Below are positions 8,563-17,416 of a stretch of DNA of 64,000 nt, in pieces (within the stretch, counting starts at the first letter, position 1; each line of letters starts with the position of its first letter). Source of the stretch: an uncultured Lachnospiraceae bacterium (lineage in GTDB: Bacteria > Bacillota > Clostridia > Lachnospirales > Lachnospiraceae). The notes beneath the pieces are model-generated. The model worked only from the letters and a program-made list of their open reading frames with translations. It had not been told where the DNA came from and searched no databases. A program made the position numbers and the translations under genes. The stretch is from NCBI GenBank assembly GCA_947626775.1, contig CANQTL010000008.1, positions 34,206 to 98,205 of the forward strand, given 5' to 3'.

Positions 8563-10059
8563 ATGCAAGCAAAAAACTATAAGTTCTGGTTTTGTACCGG
8601 ATCACAGGATCTGTATGGGGACGAATGCCTGAAGAAAGTGGCCGATCATTCGGCGAAGATTGTGGAGGGGCTGAACGCTTCCGGCAGACTGCCCTTTGAG
8701 GTGGTGCTGAAGCCCACGCTGATCAGCCAGGCGTCCATCAGACAGACCTTCAACGAGGCGAACAACGATCCTGAATGCGCGGGCGTGATCACGTGGATGC
8801 ACACCTTCTCTCCCGCCAAAATGTGGATCCTGGGACTGAAGGAATTCCGGAAGCCGCTGTGCCATCTGCACACGCAGTTCAACGAAGAACTTCCCTACGA
8901 CACGATCGATATGGATTTTATGAACGAGAACCAGTCGGCGCACGGCGACAGAGAGTACGGTCATATCGTGAGCCGCATGGGAATCGAGCGCAAGATCATC
9001 GTGGGACACTGGGCGAACCCGCATGTACAGGAGCAGCTGGGCAGCTGGATGCGGACGGCGCTCGGCGTTATCGAGTCCTCCCACATCCGCGTGTGCCGTT
9101 TCGGCGACAACATGAACAATGTGGCTGTGACTGAGGGCGACAAGGTGGAGGCGCAGATCAAATTCGGCTGGGAGATCGATCATTACTGCGTCAACGATCT
9201 GGTGGAGTATGTGGACGCCGTGCCGCAGGGCGATGTGGACGCGCTGGTGGACGAGTACTACAGTAAGTATAAGATCATCGACGACGGCAGAGACGCGGAC
9301 GAGTTCAGAAGGCACGTGGCGGTGCAGGCGAGACAGGAGATCGGTATCGAGAAGTTCCTGACGGAGAACGATTATCACGCCGTGGTGACGCACTTCGGTA
9401 TGCTGGGCGGTCTGAAGCAGCTTCCCGGTCTGGCGATCCAGCGTCTGATGGAGAAGGGATACGGCTTCGGCGCCGAGGGCGACTGGAAGGTGGCCGCTAT
9501 GGTGCGTCTGATGAAGCTGATGACGGCGGATATCAAGGATGCGAAGGGCACGTCCATGATGGAGGACTACACCTACAATCTCGTGCCGGGCAAAGAGGGG
9601 ATCCTGCAGGCCCATATGCTGGAGGTCTGCCCGTCGGTGGCTGACGGCGAGATCGGTATCCGGGTATGTCCGCTTTCCATGGGCAACAGGGAAGATCCTG
9701 CCCGTCTGGTATTTACCTCGAAGGAGGGGCCGGCGGTGGCGTGCTCTCTGATCGATCTGGGGACGCGGTTCAGACTGCTCATCAACGCGGTCGACTGTAA
9801 GAAGGTGGAGAAGCCCATGCCGAAACTGCCGGTAGGAACGGCGTTCTGGACGCCCCAGCCCAATCTGGAGATCGGCGCGGCGGCTTGGATTCTGGCGGGC
9901 GGCGCGCATCACACGGCGTTCTCCTATGACCTGACGGTGGATCAGATGGCTGACTGGGCCGCGGCGATGGGAATCGAGAGCGTAGTGATCGACAAGGATA
10001 CGACGATCCGGAACTTTAAGAACGAGCTGCGCTGGAACGAGGCCGCATTCCGCGCGTAG
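8563..10059 (+). CDS. araA: L-arabinose isomerase
   Basis: A 498-residue enzyme interconverting L-arabinose and L-ribulose in the cytoplasm. The length fits the family. The metal-binding set of AraA is visible: Glu in GFGAEGDWK, Glu in TSMMEDYTYNL, His in ILQAHMLEVCP and His in GGAHHTAFS. The N-terminus (YKFWFCTGSQDLYGDE) is also typical. GGAGG precedes ATG 8563. With the kinase and epimerase downstream it forms a complete L-arabinose to D-xylulose-5-phosphate route. Confidence 0.97.
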   Translation: MQAKNYKFWFCTGSQDLYGDECLKKVADHSAKIVEGLNASGRLPFEVVLKPTLISQASIRQTFNEANNDPECAGVITWMHTFSPAKMWILGLKEFRKPLCHLHTQFNEELPYDTIDMDFMNENQSAHGDREYGHIVSRMGIERKIIVGHWANPHVQEQLGSWMRTALGVIESSHIRVCRFGDNMNNVAVTEGDKVEAQIKFGWEIDHYCVNDLVEYVDAVPQGDVDALVDEYYSKYKIIDDGRDADEFRRHVAVQARQEIGIEKFLTENDYHAVVTHFGMLGGLKQLPGLAIQRLMEKGYGFGAEGDWKVAAMVRLMKLMTADIKDAKGTSMMEDYTYNLVPGKEGILQAHMLEVCPSVADGEIGIRVCPLSMGNREDPARLVFTSKEGPAVACSLIDLGTRFRLLINAVDCKKVEKPMPKLPVGTAFWTPQPNLEIGAAAWILAGGAHHTAFSYDLTVDQMADWAAAMGIESVVIDKDTTIRNFKNELRWNEAAFRA

Positions 10060-10123
10060 CCGGGACACGGCGGCGGAACCGGGCAGAGAGAAAGTATAGA
10101 AAGTATAGAAGAGGAGGTTTCAA

Positions 10124-11716
10124 ATGGGAGCAAAAGAATGTATTGCAGGCGGCAGGGCAGTGCTCGGCATCGAGTTCGGTTCCACCAGAATCAAGGCGGT
10201 GCTGGTGGATGAGAACAACAGGCCGATCGCGTCCGGCGCGCACGATTGGGAGAACAGGCTGGAGAACGGTATCTGGACCTACAGTCTCGACGACATCTGG
10301 ACAGGGCTGCAGGACTGCTACCGCAGACTGGCGGAGGATGTGCAGGCACAGTACGGCGAAAAGCTCGTGAAGATCGGAGCGATCGGATTCAGCGCCATGA
10401 TGCACGGCTATATGGCGTTCAATGACAGGGACGAGCTGATGGTGCCCTTCCGCACCTGGAGAAATACCATCACGGAGGAAGCGTCTGAGAAACTGACGCA
10501 GCTTTTCAATTATCATATTCCGCAGCGCTGGACGATCGCCCATCTCTATCAGGCGATTCTGAAGGGGGAGGAACATGTGGCGGATCTGAAATTCGTGATC
10601 ACGCTGGCGGGCTATATCCACTGGAAGCTGACAGGAGAGAAGATCGTCGGCGTGGGGGAGGCATCTGGCATGTTCCCCATCGACATTGCTACAGGACAGT
10701 TCAACGCCAGAATGATCGATCAGTTCGACGCGGCGGTTGCGGACAGAGGCTTTGCATGGAAACTGCGCGACGTGCTTCCCGCAGTCTGCACGGCGGGACA
10801 GCAGGCCGGCTCGCTGACGGAAGAAGGCGCGAAGCTGCTTGACCCCACCGGAACTCTGCAGGCAGGCGTACCGTTCTGTCCGCCGGAGGGCGACGCCGGC
10901 ACGGGCATGGCGGCCACCAACAGCGTGGCAAAGCGCACAGGTAACGTTTCGGCGGGAACCAGCGTGTTCGGCATGATCGTGCTGGAGAAGGAGCTGTCCA
11001 AAGTGTACGACGCCATCGATCTGGTGACGACGCCGGACGGCAGTCTGGTGGCCATGGTGCACTGCAACAACTGTACTTCCGACCTCAATGCCTGGGTAAA
11101 TCTCTTTAAAGAGTACTCCGAGCTGATGGGGATGAAGGTCGATATGAACGAGCTGTACGGCAGACTCTACCGCAAGGCTCTGGAGGGAGACGACGACTGC
11201 GGCGGCCTGCTGGCCTACAATTACTTCTCGGGCGAGCATGTGACGGGCTTCAACGAGGGACGGCCCCTGTTCGTCCGCCTGCCGGACGCAAAATTCAGTC
11301 TCGCCAATTTCATGCGGGTGCATCTGTTCACCTCGCTGGGCGCGCTGAAGACAGGGCTGGATATTCTGCTGAAGGAAGAGGGCGTACAGGTGGATGAGAT
11401 TCTCGGACACGGCGGCCTGTTCAAGACCAAGGGCGTGGGCCAGAGCATTCTGGCGGCGGCCATCGACGCGCCGGTCAGCGTGATGGAGACGGCGGGCGAG
11501 GGCGGCGCATGGGGCATCGCGCTGCTGGCGTCGTACATGATCAACAAGGGCGCGGACGAGAGTCTGGCGGCATTCCTCGACAGCAAGGTATTTGCAGGGC
11601 AGAAAGGCGAGAAGCTGGAGCCGAAGGCGGCCGACGTGGAGGGCTTCAATAAATTTATGAAGCGCTACAGCGCGGGACTCGCCATCGAGAGAGCAGCGGT
11701 GGATGCGCTGCAGTAA
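10124..11716 (+). CDS. FGGY-family carbohydrate kinase, probable L-ribulokinase
   Basis: A 530-residue FGGY kinase. The N-terminal phosphate-binding loop [15 protein letters not shown] and the C-terminal motif [14 protein letters not shown] mark the two actin-like ATPase domains, with GTSVFGMIV between them. Its position between araA and araD, and the absence of another kinase, make L-ribulose the likely substrate. It does not look like a classical AraB and is probably a non-orthologous replacement of the kind annotated as xylulokinase-like, so I leave the symbol blank. The ribosome site AGAGGAGG is strong. Confidence 0.82.
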   Translation: MGAKECIAGGRAVLGIEFGSTRIKAVLVDENNRPIASGAHDWENRLENGIWTYSLDDIWTGLQDCYRRLAEDVQAQYGEKLVKIGAIGFSAMMHGYMAFNDRDELMVPFRTWRNTITEEASEKLTQLFNYHIPQRWTIAHLYQAILKGEEHVADLKFVITLAGYIHWKLTGEKIVGVGEASGMFPIDIATGQFNARMIDQFDAAVADRGFAWKLRDVLPAVCTAGQQAGSLTEEGAKLLDPTGTLQAGVPFCPPEGDAGTGMAATNSVAKRTGNVSAGTSVFGMIVLEKELSKVYDAIDLVTTPDGSLVAMVHCNNCTSDLNAWVNLFKEYSELMGMKVDMNELYGRLYRKALEGDDDCGGLLAYNYFSGEHVTGFNEGRPLFVRLPDAKFSLANFMRVHLFTSLGALKTGLDILLKEEGVQVDEILGHGGLFKTKGVGQSILAAAIDAPVSVMETAGEGGAWGIALLASYMINKGADESLAAFLDSKVFAGQKGEKLEPKAADVEGFNKFMKRYSAGLAIERAAVDALQ

Positions 11717-11740
11717 AGACAGAAAGGAGCTGAGAACTGC

Positions 11741-12439
11741 ATGTTGGAAGAACTGAAGAAGCGTGTCTATGAGGCGAACATGCTTCTGCCGAAATATGAA
11801 CTGGTCACTTTTACATGGGGAAATGTCAGCGAGATCGACCGCGAGAGCGGCATCTTTGCGATCAAGCCGAGCGGCGTCGATTATGATAAGCTGACGCCCG
11901 ACGATATGGTGCTGATGAACCTGGACGGCGATAAGGTGGAGGGCCGGTACAATCCCTCCTCCGACACGGCGACGCATCTGGAACTGTACAGGGCTTTTGC
12001 CGGGATCGGCGGCGTGGTGCACACCCACTCTTCCTACGCGACAAGCTGGGCGCAGGCGGGCAGGAGCATTCCCTGCTATGGCACGACGCACGCGGACTAT
12101 TTCTACGGGGAGATCCCCTGCCTGAGATGTCTGAACGCGGAGGAGATCGAAGAGGCCTACGAGAAGAACACAGGGCTTCTGATCGTCAGCGAGTTTAAGC
12201 GTATGGGCAAGGATCCCGCAGCCGTTCCGGCGGCGCTGTGCAAGAACCATGGGCCTTTCGCGTGGGGTAAGGACGCTCACGAGGCGGTGCACAATGCGGT
12301 CGTGCTCGAGGAGGTGGCGAAGATGGCTTACCGGGCCGAGACGATCAACCGGGACATCAAGCCCGCGCCGCAGGAGCTGCAGGATAAGCACTATTACAGG
12401 AAACACGGCGCGAACGCTTACTACGGACAGGGCAAATAG
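11741..12439 (+). CDS. araD: L-ribulose-5-phosphate 4-epimerase
   Basis: A 232-residue class II aldolase-fold epimerase converting L-ribulose-5-phosphate to D-xylulose-5-phosphate. Visible landmarks: [11 protein letters not shown] and [11 protein letters not shown] (phosphate-binding region), the zinc ligands in [15 protein letters not shown] and the third His in [12 protein letters not shown]. It follows the kinase by 24 bp with an AAAGGAG ribosome site. Its product feeds the transketolase pair downstream. Confidence 0.95.
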   Translation: MLEELKKRVYEANMLLPKYELVTFTWGNVSEIDRESGIFAIKPSGVDYDKLTPDDMVLMNLDGDKVEGRYNPSSDTATHLELYRAFAGIGGVVHTHSSYATSWAQAGRSIPCYGTTHADYFYGEIPCLRCLNAEEIEEAYEKNTGLLIVSEFKRMGKDPAAVPAALCKNHGPFAWGKDAHEAVHNAVVLEEVAKMAYRAETINRDIKPAPQELQDKHYYRKHGANAYYGQGK

Positions 12440-12556
12440 AATGCGGCGCAGCCGCAGAACAGCAAGATCGCACAATGCGGAGAGCAAAAATTTGGTAGTG
12501 GCGGCATACGGTTTGTGTTATGCTTAGAACATAAAAAAATATGACGGAGGTTGGCG

Positions 12557-13396
12557 ATGAACAAATTAGAGTTACAAAAAACGGCTAATGAAGTCCGCAA
12601 GGGTATCGTGGCCGCGGTGCACGGTGCCAAAGCGGGACATCCGGGCGGATCCTTGTCCGCTGCGGACATTTTTACCTATCTCTACTTCGAGGAGATGAAC
12701 ATCGACCCGAAGAACCCTAAGAAGGAGGACAGGGATCGTTTCGTGCTCTCCAAAGGGCACACGGCTCCGGGTCTGTACTCCACGCTGGCGAACAGGGGCT
12801 ACTTCCCGGTGGAGGATCTGCCTACGCTGAGGCATCTGGGTTCTTATCTGCAGGGACATCCCTGCATGCAGGAGACGCCCGGTGTGGACATGTCGTCGGG
12901 CTCGCTCGGACAGGGTATTTCCGCGGCGGTAGGCATGGCGCTGGCGGGCAAGATGGACAATAAGAGTTACAGAGTATATACGCTGCTCGGCGACGGCGAG
13001 CTGGAGGAAGGCCAGGTGTGGGAGGCTTCCATGTTCGCGGGACACAGGAAGCTGGACAATCTCGTTGTGATCGTGGACAACAACGGCCTGCAGATCGACG
13101 GCAGCATCGACGACGTGTGCTCCCCCAATCCGATCGACAAGAAGTTTGAGGCGTTCAATTTCCATGTGATCAACATCGACGGCAACGATTTCGACCAGCT
13201 CGAGGCGGCGTTCAAGGAAGCGCGGGCGACGAAGGGCATGCCGACGGCGATCATCTGCAAGACCCTCAAGGGCAAGGGCGTATCCTTCATGGAGGGTAAT
13301 GTGGACTGGCACGGCAAGGCGCCCAACGATGAGCAGTTTGCGGTTGCGATGGCAGACCTGGAGAAGATCAGTGAAGAATTGGGAGGTGCGAACTAA
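12557..13396 (+). CDS. Transketolase, N-terminal (thiamine diphosphate) subunit
   Basis: A 279-residue subunit. It carries GHPGGSLSAADIFTYLY, the TPP/metal motif GDGELEEGQVWEA with the partner Asn in IVDNNGLQIDG, and FSHGK-like VLSKGHTAPGLYS. Together with the next gene it makes the two-subunit transketolase common in Clostridia, which links xylulose-5-phosphate to glycolysis. ATG 12557 is 6 nt after ACGGAGG. Its TAA overlaps the next ATG by one base (TAATG), so the subunits are translationally coupled. Confidence 0.93.
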   Translation: MNKLELQKTANEVRKGIVAAVHGAKAGHPGGSLSAADIFTYLYFEEMNIDPKNPKKEDRDRFVLSKGHTAPGLYSTLANRGYFPVEDLPTLRHLGSYLQGHPCMQETPGVDMSSGSLGQGISAAVGMALAGKMDNKSYRVYTLLGDGELEEGQVWEASMFAGHRKLDNLVVIVDNNGLQIDGSIDDVCSPNPIDKKFEAFNFHVINIDGNDFDQLEAAFKEARATKGMPTAIICKTLKGKGVSFMEGNVDWHGKAPNDEQFAVAMADLEKISEELGGAN

Positions 13397-14337
13397 TGGC
13401 AGATGTAAAGAAGATAGCGACACGTGACAGCTACGGAAACGCGCTGGCCGAGTGCGGCGCCGACTATCCGAATCTGGTCGTTCTGGATGCAGACCTGGCG
13501 AACGCGACCAAGACCCTCGTATTCAAGAAGGCATTTCCAGACAGACATATCGACTGCGGTATCGCGGAGGCCAATATGACGGGCATCGCGGCGGGCCTTG
13601 CGACCTGCGGCAAGATCCCTTTTATCAGCTCCTTCGCCATGTTTGCGGCGGGACGTAACTTTGAACAGGTCCGCAACTCCATCGGCTATCCGCACCTGAA
13701 TGTAAAGATCGGCGCGACCCACGCGGGCATCACGGTGGGCGAGGACGGCGCGTCCCATCAGTGCCTTGAGGATATTGCGCTCATGAGAGCCATTCCGGGT
13801 ATGACGGTTATCGTTCCCTCCGACGATGTGGAGGCGAAAGCGGCGGTGCGCGCGGCGATTGAGTACCAGGGGCCCGTCTTCCTGCGCTTCGGGCGCGCGG
13901 CGGTTCCGGTGATCAACGACAGGCCCGATTACAGGTTCGAGATGGGCAAGGGCGTTCTGCTGCGCGAGGGTACGGACGTGACCATCATCGCGACCGGTAT
14001 TCTGGTTTCCGCGGCGCTGGAGGCGGCGGATATGCTGGCGGCGGACGGCGTCAGCGCGGAAGTCATCAATATCCACACCGTCAAGCCGCTGGACGAGGAG
14101 CTGGTAATCGCGTCCGCGAAGAAGACCGGCAAGGTTGTGACCGCCGAGGAGCACAGCGTGATCGGCGGGCTGGGAAGCGCGGTGTGCGACTGCCTGTCCA
14201 CGCACTGCCCGACGCCGGTGTGCAAGATCGGTATGCAGGACGTCTTCGGAGAGTCCGGCACGGCGGCGGCGCTGGTCGAGAAGTACGGCTTTGACGGCAA
14301 GGGCGTGTACGCGTCGGTCAAGAAGTTCGTATCGTAA
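13396..14337 (+). CDS. Transketolase, C-terminal (pyrimidine-binding) subunit
   Basis: A 313-residue subunit with the Pyr and C-terminal transketolase domains: DADLANATKT, FIDCGIAEANMTGIAAGLA-like sequence containing the catalytic Glu (GIAEANM), and THAGITVGEDGASHQ. The C-terminal domain has EEHSVIGGLGSAV. It partners the preceding subunit and starts in the same overlapping TAATG. Confidence 0.93.
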   Translation: MADVKKIATRDSYGNALAECGADYPNLVVLDADLANATKTLVFKKAFPDRHIDCGIAEANMTGIAAGLATCGKIPFISSFAMFAAGRNFEQVRNSIGYPHLNVKIGATHAGITVGEDGASHQCLEDIALMRAIPGMTVIVPSDDVEAKAAVRAAIEYQGPVFLRFGRAAVPVINDRPDYRFEMGKGVLLREGTDVTIIATGILVSAALEAADMLAADGVSAEVINIHTVKPLDEELVIASAKKTGKVVTAEEHSVIGGLGSAVCDCLSTHCPTPVCKIGMQDVFGESGTAAALVEKYGFDGKGVYASVKKFVS

Positions 14338-14388
14338 GAGCGGCGGCGCGATCCGCGGTTGATATCGCGACAGGAAGTTTTGAAAGGC

Positions 14389-15069
14389 ATGGGCATACGG
14401 ATGTCTGATTGTTCTAAGAGAAAAAATATTTTGTCGCCCTCCATACTGGCGGCGGACTTCTCCATTCTGGGGGAGCAGATCCGGGAGGCGGAGGCGGCGG
14501 GAGCAGAGTATCTTCATATCGATGTGATGGACGGCGTGTTCGTGCCGTCCATCTCCTTCGGGATGCCCGTCGTGAAGACCATCCGCAGGACGACCGGTAT
14601 GGTGTTCGACGTACACCTTATGATCGTGGGACCGGAGCGCTATGTTCGGGAGTTTGCGGAGTGCGGCGCCGACAGCATCACTTTTCATCTGGAGGCGGCG
14701 GAGGACGCCGAGGACCTGATCGAGCAGATTCACAGTCTGGGATGCAGGGCGGGCATGTCGATCAAGCCGCAGACGCCGGTGGAAGCCGCGAGGAAATATC
14801 TGAAGAGTCTGGACATGCTGCTGGTGATGACCGTGGAGCCCGGCTTCGGCGGGCAGAAGTACATACCCGAGTCCACGGAGCGGATCCGACAGGTCAGACA
14901 GATGGCGGAGGAGCTGCAGACCGATCTGGATATTCAGGTGGACGGCGGCATCACGAGAGACAATATCCGCACGGTGCTAAACGCCGGCGCCAACGTGATC
15001 GTAGCGGGTTCGGCGGTCTTTCGGGGCAATATAACGGAAAACATACATGCTTTGACGGCGCAGTTTTAG
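14389..15069 (+). CDS. rpe: Ribulose-phosphate 3-epimerase
   Basis: A TIM-barrel enzyme of about 226 residues interconverting ribulose-5-phosphate and xylulose-5-phosphate. Signatures: LSPSILAADFSILGEQI, HIDVMDGVFVPSISFG (metal His/Asp), FDVHLMI, VEPGFGGQKYIPE and QVDGGITRDN. ATG 14389 (MGIRMSDCS) lies 11 nt after AGGAAG; ATG 14401 four codons later is the main alternative and would also give a normal protein. It closes the pentose operon, and its stop codon lies in the loop of the terminator. Confidence 0.93.
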   Translation: MGIRMSDCSKRKNILSPSILAADFSILGEQIREAEAAGAEYLHIDVMDGVFVPSISFGMPVVKTIRRTTGMVFDVHLMIVGPERYVREFAECGADSITFHLEAAEDAEDLIEQIHSLGCRAGMSIKPQTPVEAARKYLKSLDMLLVMTVEPGFGGQKYIPESTERIRQVRQMAEELQTDLDIQVDGGITRDNIRTVLNAGANVIVAGSAVFRGNITENIHALTAQF

Positions 15070-15086
15070 GCTGCGCCGTTTTTTTT
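15055..15086 (+). terminator. Strong terminator of the pentose operon
   Basis: Perfect 9-bp stem ACGGCGCAG / CTGCGCCGT (15055-15063 with 15071-15079), then eight T residues. The TAG stop of rpe (15067-15069) is inside the loop, so the hairpin doubles as the end of the coding sequence. Confidence 0.9.
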
Positions 15087-15093
15087 GCGCGGG

Positions 15094-15125
15094 CAATGAG
15101 CCAAGCTGACAGGCTTGCCTGTCAA
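15094..15125 (+). repeat. Dispersed 32-bp hairpin repeat, copy 1
   Basis: Matches 45344-45375 at 29 of 32 positions. The core TGACAGGC-TT-GCCTGTCA is a perfect dyad. Two of the three differences from copy 2 are a compensating pair in the stem. It follows a terminator directly, as copy 2 does. The function is unknown. Confidence 0.7.
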
Positions 15126-15158
15126 TTTTCCTCTCGTATGCAGACGAGTGCCTCGAAC

Positions 15159-15181
15159 TTTTACAACAAATTGTTGTAAAA
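15159..15181. promoter_or_regulatory. Perfect 23-bp palindrome, candidate operator
   Basis: Two 11-bp arms, TTTTACAACAA and its exact complement, surround one central A. It stands alone about 190 bp upstream of the BlaI-family promoters. The half site TTACAAC/GTTGTAA resembles the CTACAA/TTGTAG dyad overlapping the blaI start site, so it may be a remote operator for the same repressor or belong to another regulator. The rest of 15126-15368 shows only a short CTCG..CGAG hairpin at about 15132-15149 and no gene. Confidence 0.5.
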
Positions 15182-15368
15182 TCCCAGAAGAAAATGCAAA
15201 AGAGAAAAAGAAAATGATGCACAGCCTCCATGAATTAAAATAATAGTCACAATATTTTCTCCGCAAAGGCCGGATACATAGAGGACATGTCCTGCGTCCG
15301 CGTGTCGAAATGCAGAACAAAACTACACATTGCGTTTAATTTTCGTGACAATTAGCCAAAAAATCTGC

Positions 15369-15449
15369 TTGCTATTCTACGAAATATCAAATAGTATTGA
15401 AATGAAGCAGGATTTTTAATACTATGACTACAATGTCGATGCGTTGTAG
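15369..15449 (+). promoter_or_regulatory. Tandem promoters and BlaI-type dyad operator
   Basis: Promoter 1: TTGCTA (15369-15374), 17 bp, TAGTAT (15392-15397). Promoter 2: TTGAAA (15397-15402), 17 bp, TACTAT (15420-15425). The inverted repeat CTACAA (15428-15433) / TTGTAG (15444-15449), 10 bp apart, lies at the predicted start site of promoter 2 and just before the ribosome site. ACTACA/TGTAGT half sites are the known recognition pattern of BlaI/MecI repressors, so autoregulation of the next gene is likely. Confidence 0.7.
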
Positions 15450-15466
15450 AGATGCAGGAGGCAGAT

Positions 15467-15847
15467 ATGAAGCTTGAAAATTTAACGGATTGTGAGCAGC
15501 TGGTGATGAAGACGGTCTGGGACGCTGCAGAGGAGCTTAGCCTTATGGAGGTCATGCAGCGCGTGAACAGCAAGTACCACAAGAACTGGAAGCCGCAGAC
15601 GGTATCGACCTTTCTGGCCAGACTGGTGCGGAAGGGATATCTGAGGCACTACCGGCAGGGGCGGCTGTTCTTCTATCAGATTCTTGTTCCGCTGGAAGAG
15701 TACAAAGGCCAGTTGACCAGCGATTATGTGAATTTCTGGAATCATGACAATGCGGATGAATTTCTCTGTGCGCTGGCACAGGAGAGGCCGCTGCGGCAGG
15801 ATGAGATCGAAAGGATACAGACGCTGATCGATGGACTGGGCGAGTAA
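15467..15847 (+). CDS. BlaI/MecI/CopY-family repressor
   Basis: A 126-residue winged-helix protein. LTDCEQLVMKTVWDAAEELSLMEVMQRVNSKYHKNWKPQTVSTFLARLVRKGYLRHYRQGR is the BlaI/MecI DNA-binding domain (recognition helix around KPQTVSTFLARLVRKG), followed by the helical dimerisation tail. In the known systems a paired M56 sensor triggers cleavage of the repressor; such a sensor follows with a 17-bp overlap. Start ATG 15467 is 5 nt after AGGAGG (15456-15461); the in-frame ATG at 15452 precedes that site and is rejected. Confidence 0.92.
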   Translation: MKLENLTDCEQLVMKTVWDAAEELSLMEVMQRVNSKYHKNWKPQTVSTFLARLVRKGYLRHYRQGRLFFYQILVPLEEYKGQLTSDYVNFWNHDNADEFLCALAQERPLRQDEIERIQTLIDGLGE

Positions 15848-17258
15848 TCTGTTTATCGTATTGCTAATCACGGATATCACGGGTACGATATTTTTTCTGG
15901 CAGGGCGCTTGTTTAGAAAAAGAACGAACAACGACGTCGCATTTCTGAGGTTTCTGACCGACGCGACGGTGGCGGCGTTTCTGGCGCCCTTTATCTACGC
16001 GCTCCTGTATCTTATGAAGCGGATCAATATCATTACAATCCAGAGCGATGTCAATCTGTTTTACGGTACGCCGCTGACCCTGCGCCTGAGCGCAGTATTG
16101 GGACGCGTGTGGATCGGCCTCATCCTCGCGCTGCTCGCGCGGCGGCTCTGCAGGCTGTTCCGCTGGCGCATGGTGTGCCGGGGCAATATCCCGGAGGAGG
16201 ACGAGACGGTGCGCGGGGTCTTCGACGATCTGTGCGCCCGGTTCGGAATCGCCGGCAAGGTCGGGCTGTGCAGAAACGACTCCGTGGATATGCCGTGTAT
16301 CACGCGTTATCACGGTTTCGTGGTGATACTGCCGCTCGTGGACTACACGGAGCGGGAGGCGGAGGTGATCCTCTGTCATGAACTGTGCCACTATCTGAAC
16401 GGAGATCTGCGCCTGAAGCTCATCGGCGGGCTGACGACGCTGCTCCACGTGTTCAATCCCGCGGCGCACATTCTGTTGCGACAGGTGGACCGGATCTGCG
16501 AGATCTACTGCGACCGGACGGCCTGCAGGGCGGGCGTCGGCAGATTTACCAGGCGGGAGTACTTCCGGGTGATTTTGGAGGCCCTGACGAACGACGGAAA
16601 GAAGAACCGTTACCAGTTATTTACGCTGGTGGATGATCGGTCGGACTATGAGAGGAGAATAGAGTACATGAAGAATTATCAGACAAAAGGCGGACTGAAA
16701 AAGGGAACGGCGGTCGTATTCGCGGCGTGTTTCCTGCTGGGGAGCAGCATAACGGCGCTGGCGGCAGGCGACGGCGTGGCGGACGCCTACGACGGGGTCG
16801 CAGATGCGACGAGTGAATGGGCGGATGATGTTGAAAACATGGACGCTGGAAACATTTCTGATACAACTAAAGTGATGGAAGACGAGGAAGCTGTGCGGGC
16901 GATTGCCGCGGCCCAAGGGATTGATCCGGCGAGCGTGGTCGTCATGGACGAGGGCGTGGTGCAGGCGGACGATGGGCTGTGGAATGTCTACTGGACGGTT
17001 CCGGCGGGAAAGACCTATGTGACCTCCGGCTTTCGGGAGTACGTGGGCGATACGGTGAGCGTAGTGGTAAAGGGAACACCGGACGACATCACGTTCCGAA
17101 CGGGCATCAAGGATCCCGACGCGATCATGCACTATGAGGAGGGAGAAGACAGCATCGGCTTTTCGTTCGATGTGAAGATCAAGGGCAGACACTATTTCTT
17201 TGTAAAGAACATGGACGAAGAGCGGGATCTGGATGTCACGGCGTATATCGCCAAATAA
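15831..17258 (+). CDS. M56 (BlaR1/MecR1-like) membrane metalloprotease sensor with a non-penicillin-binding ectodomain
   Basis: A 475-residue protein. Three hydrophobic helices lie in residues 5-110. The zinc protease motif is VILCHELCHYLNGDL (HExxH near residue 183), with the downstream ECYCD-like ICEIYCDRTAC. Another helix at about 293-313 (GTAVVFAACFLLGSS) is followed by an extracellular part of roughly 160 residues. BlaR1 and MecR1 carry a penicillin-binding domain (SxxK) there; none is visible. The ectodomain instead looks like a small beta-rich domain ending FVKNMDEERDLDVTAYIAK. Overlap with the repressor gene supports a signalling pair; the signal is unknown. Confidence 0.88.
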   Translation: MDWASNLFIVLLITDITGTIFFLAGRLFRKRTNNDVAFLRFLTDATVAAFLAPFIYALLYLMKRINIITIQSDVNLFYGTPLTLRLSAVLGRVWIGLILALLARRLCRLFRWRMVCRGNIPEEDETVRGVFDDLCARFGIAGKVGLCRNDSVDMPCITRYHGFVVILPLVDYTEREAEVILCHELCHYLNGDLRLKLIGGLTTLLHVFNPAAHILLRQVDRICEIYCDRTACRAGVGRFTRREYFRVILEALTNDGKKNRYQLFTLVDDRSDYERRIEYMKNYQTKGGLKKGTAVVFAACFLLGSSITALAAGDGVADAYDGVADATSEWADDVENMDAGNISDTTKVMEDEEAVRAIAAAQGIDPASVVVMDEGVVQADDGLWNVYWTVPAGKTYVTSGFREYVGDTVSVVVKGTPDDITFRTGIKDPDAIMHYEEGEDSIGFSFDVKIKGRHYFFVKNMDEERDLDVTAYIAK

Positions 17259-17270
17259 TTTCGCTACATA

Positions 17271-17327
17271 CTGAAGTTTCCGACGTTGTCCGCAGGCGTC
17301 GCGCCGCGGACGGCGAAGAGCCTTCAG
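17271..17327 (+). other. Nested inverted repeats, possible structured RNA in a 3' UTR
   Basis: CTGAAG (17271-17276) pairs with CTTCAG (17322-17327), enclosing GTCCGC (17288-17293) paired with GCGGAC (17306-17311). This gives a two-step stem with internal loops just after the M56 stop and before the terminator. It may simply be mRNA-end structure. Confidence 0.35.
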
Positions 17328-17329
17328 GT

Positions 17330-17389
17330 GTAAAAAGGGAAGCGCTCCGGCTGGGACGGGAAATCGGAACAGCCGGGGCGCCTTTTTAC
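17330..17389. terminator. Bidirectional terminator between M56 and XRE genes
   Basis: GTAAAAAGG ... GCGCTCCGGCTG pairs with CAGCCGGGGCGC ... CCTTTTTAC. A and T runs flank both sides, so it can end transcription from either convergent gene. Confidence 0.8.
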
Positions 17390-17416
17390 TCTTTTCGCGG
17401 TTCTGCGCCGCTGTCG

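Noticed and set aside
10016..12487. An 823-residue minus-strand frame across the kinase and araD genes
   Set aside because: Shadow frame; both sense genes are unmistakable family members.
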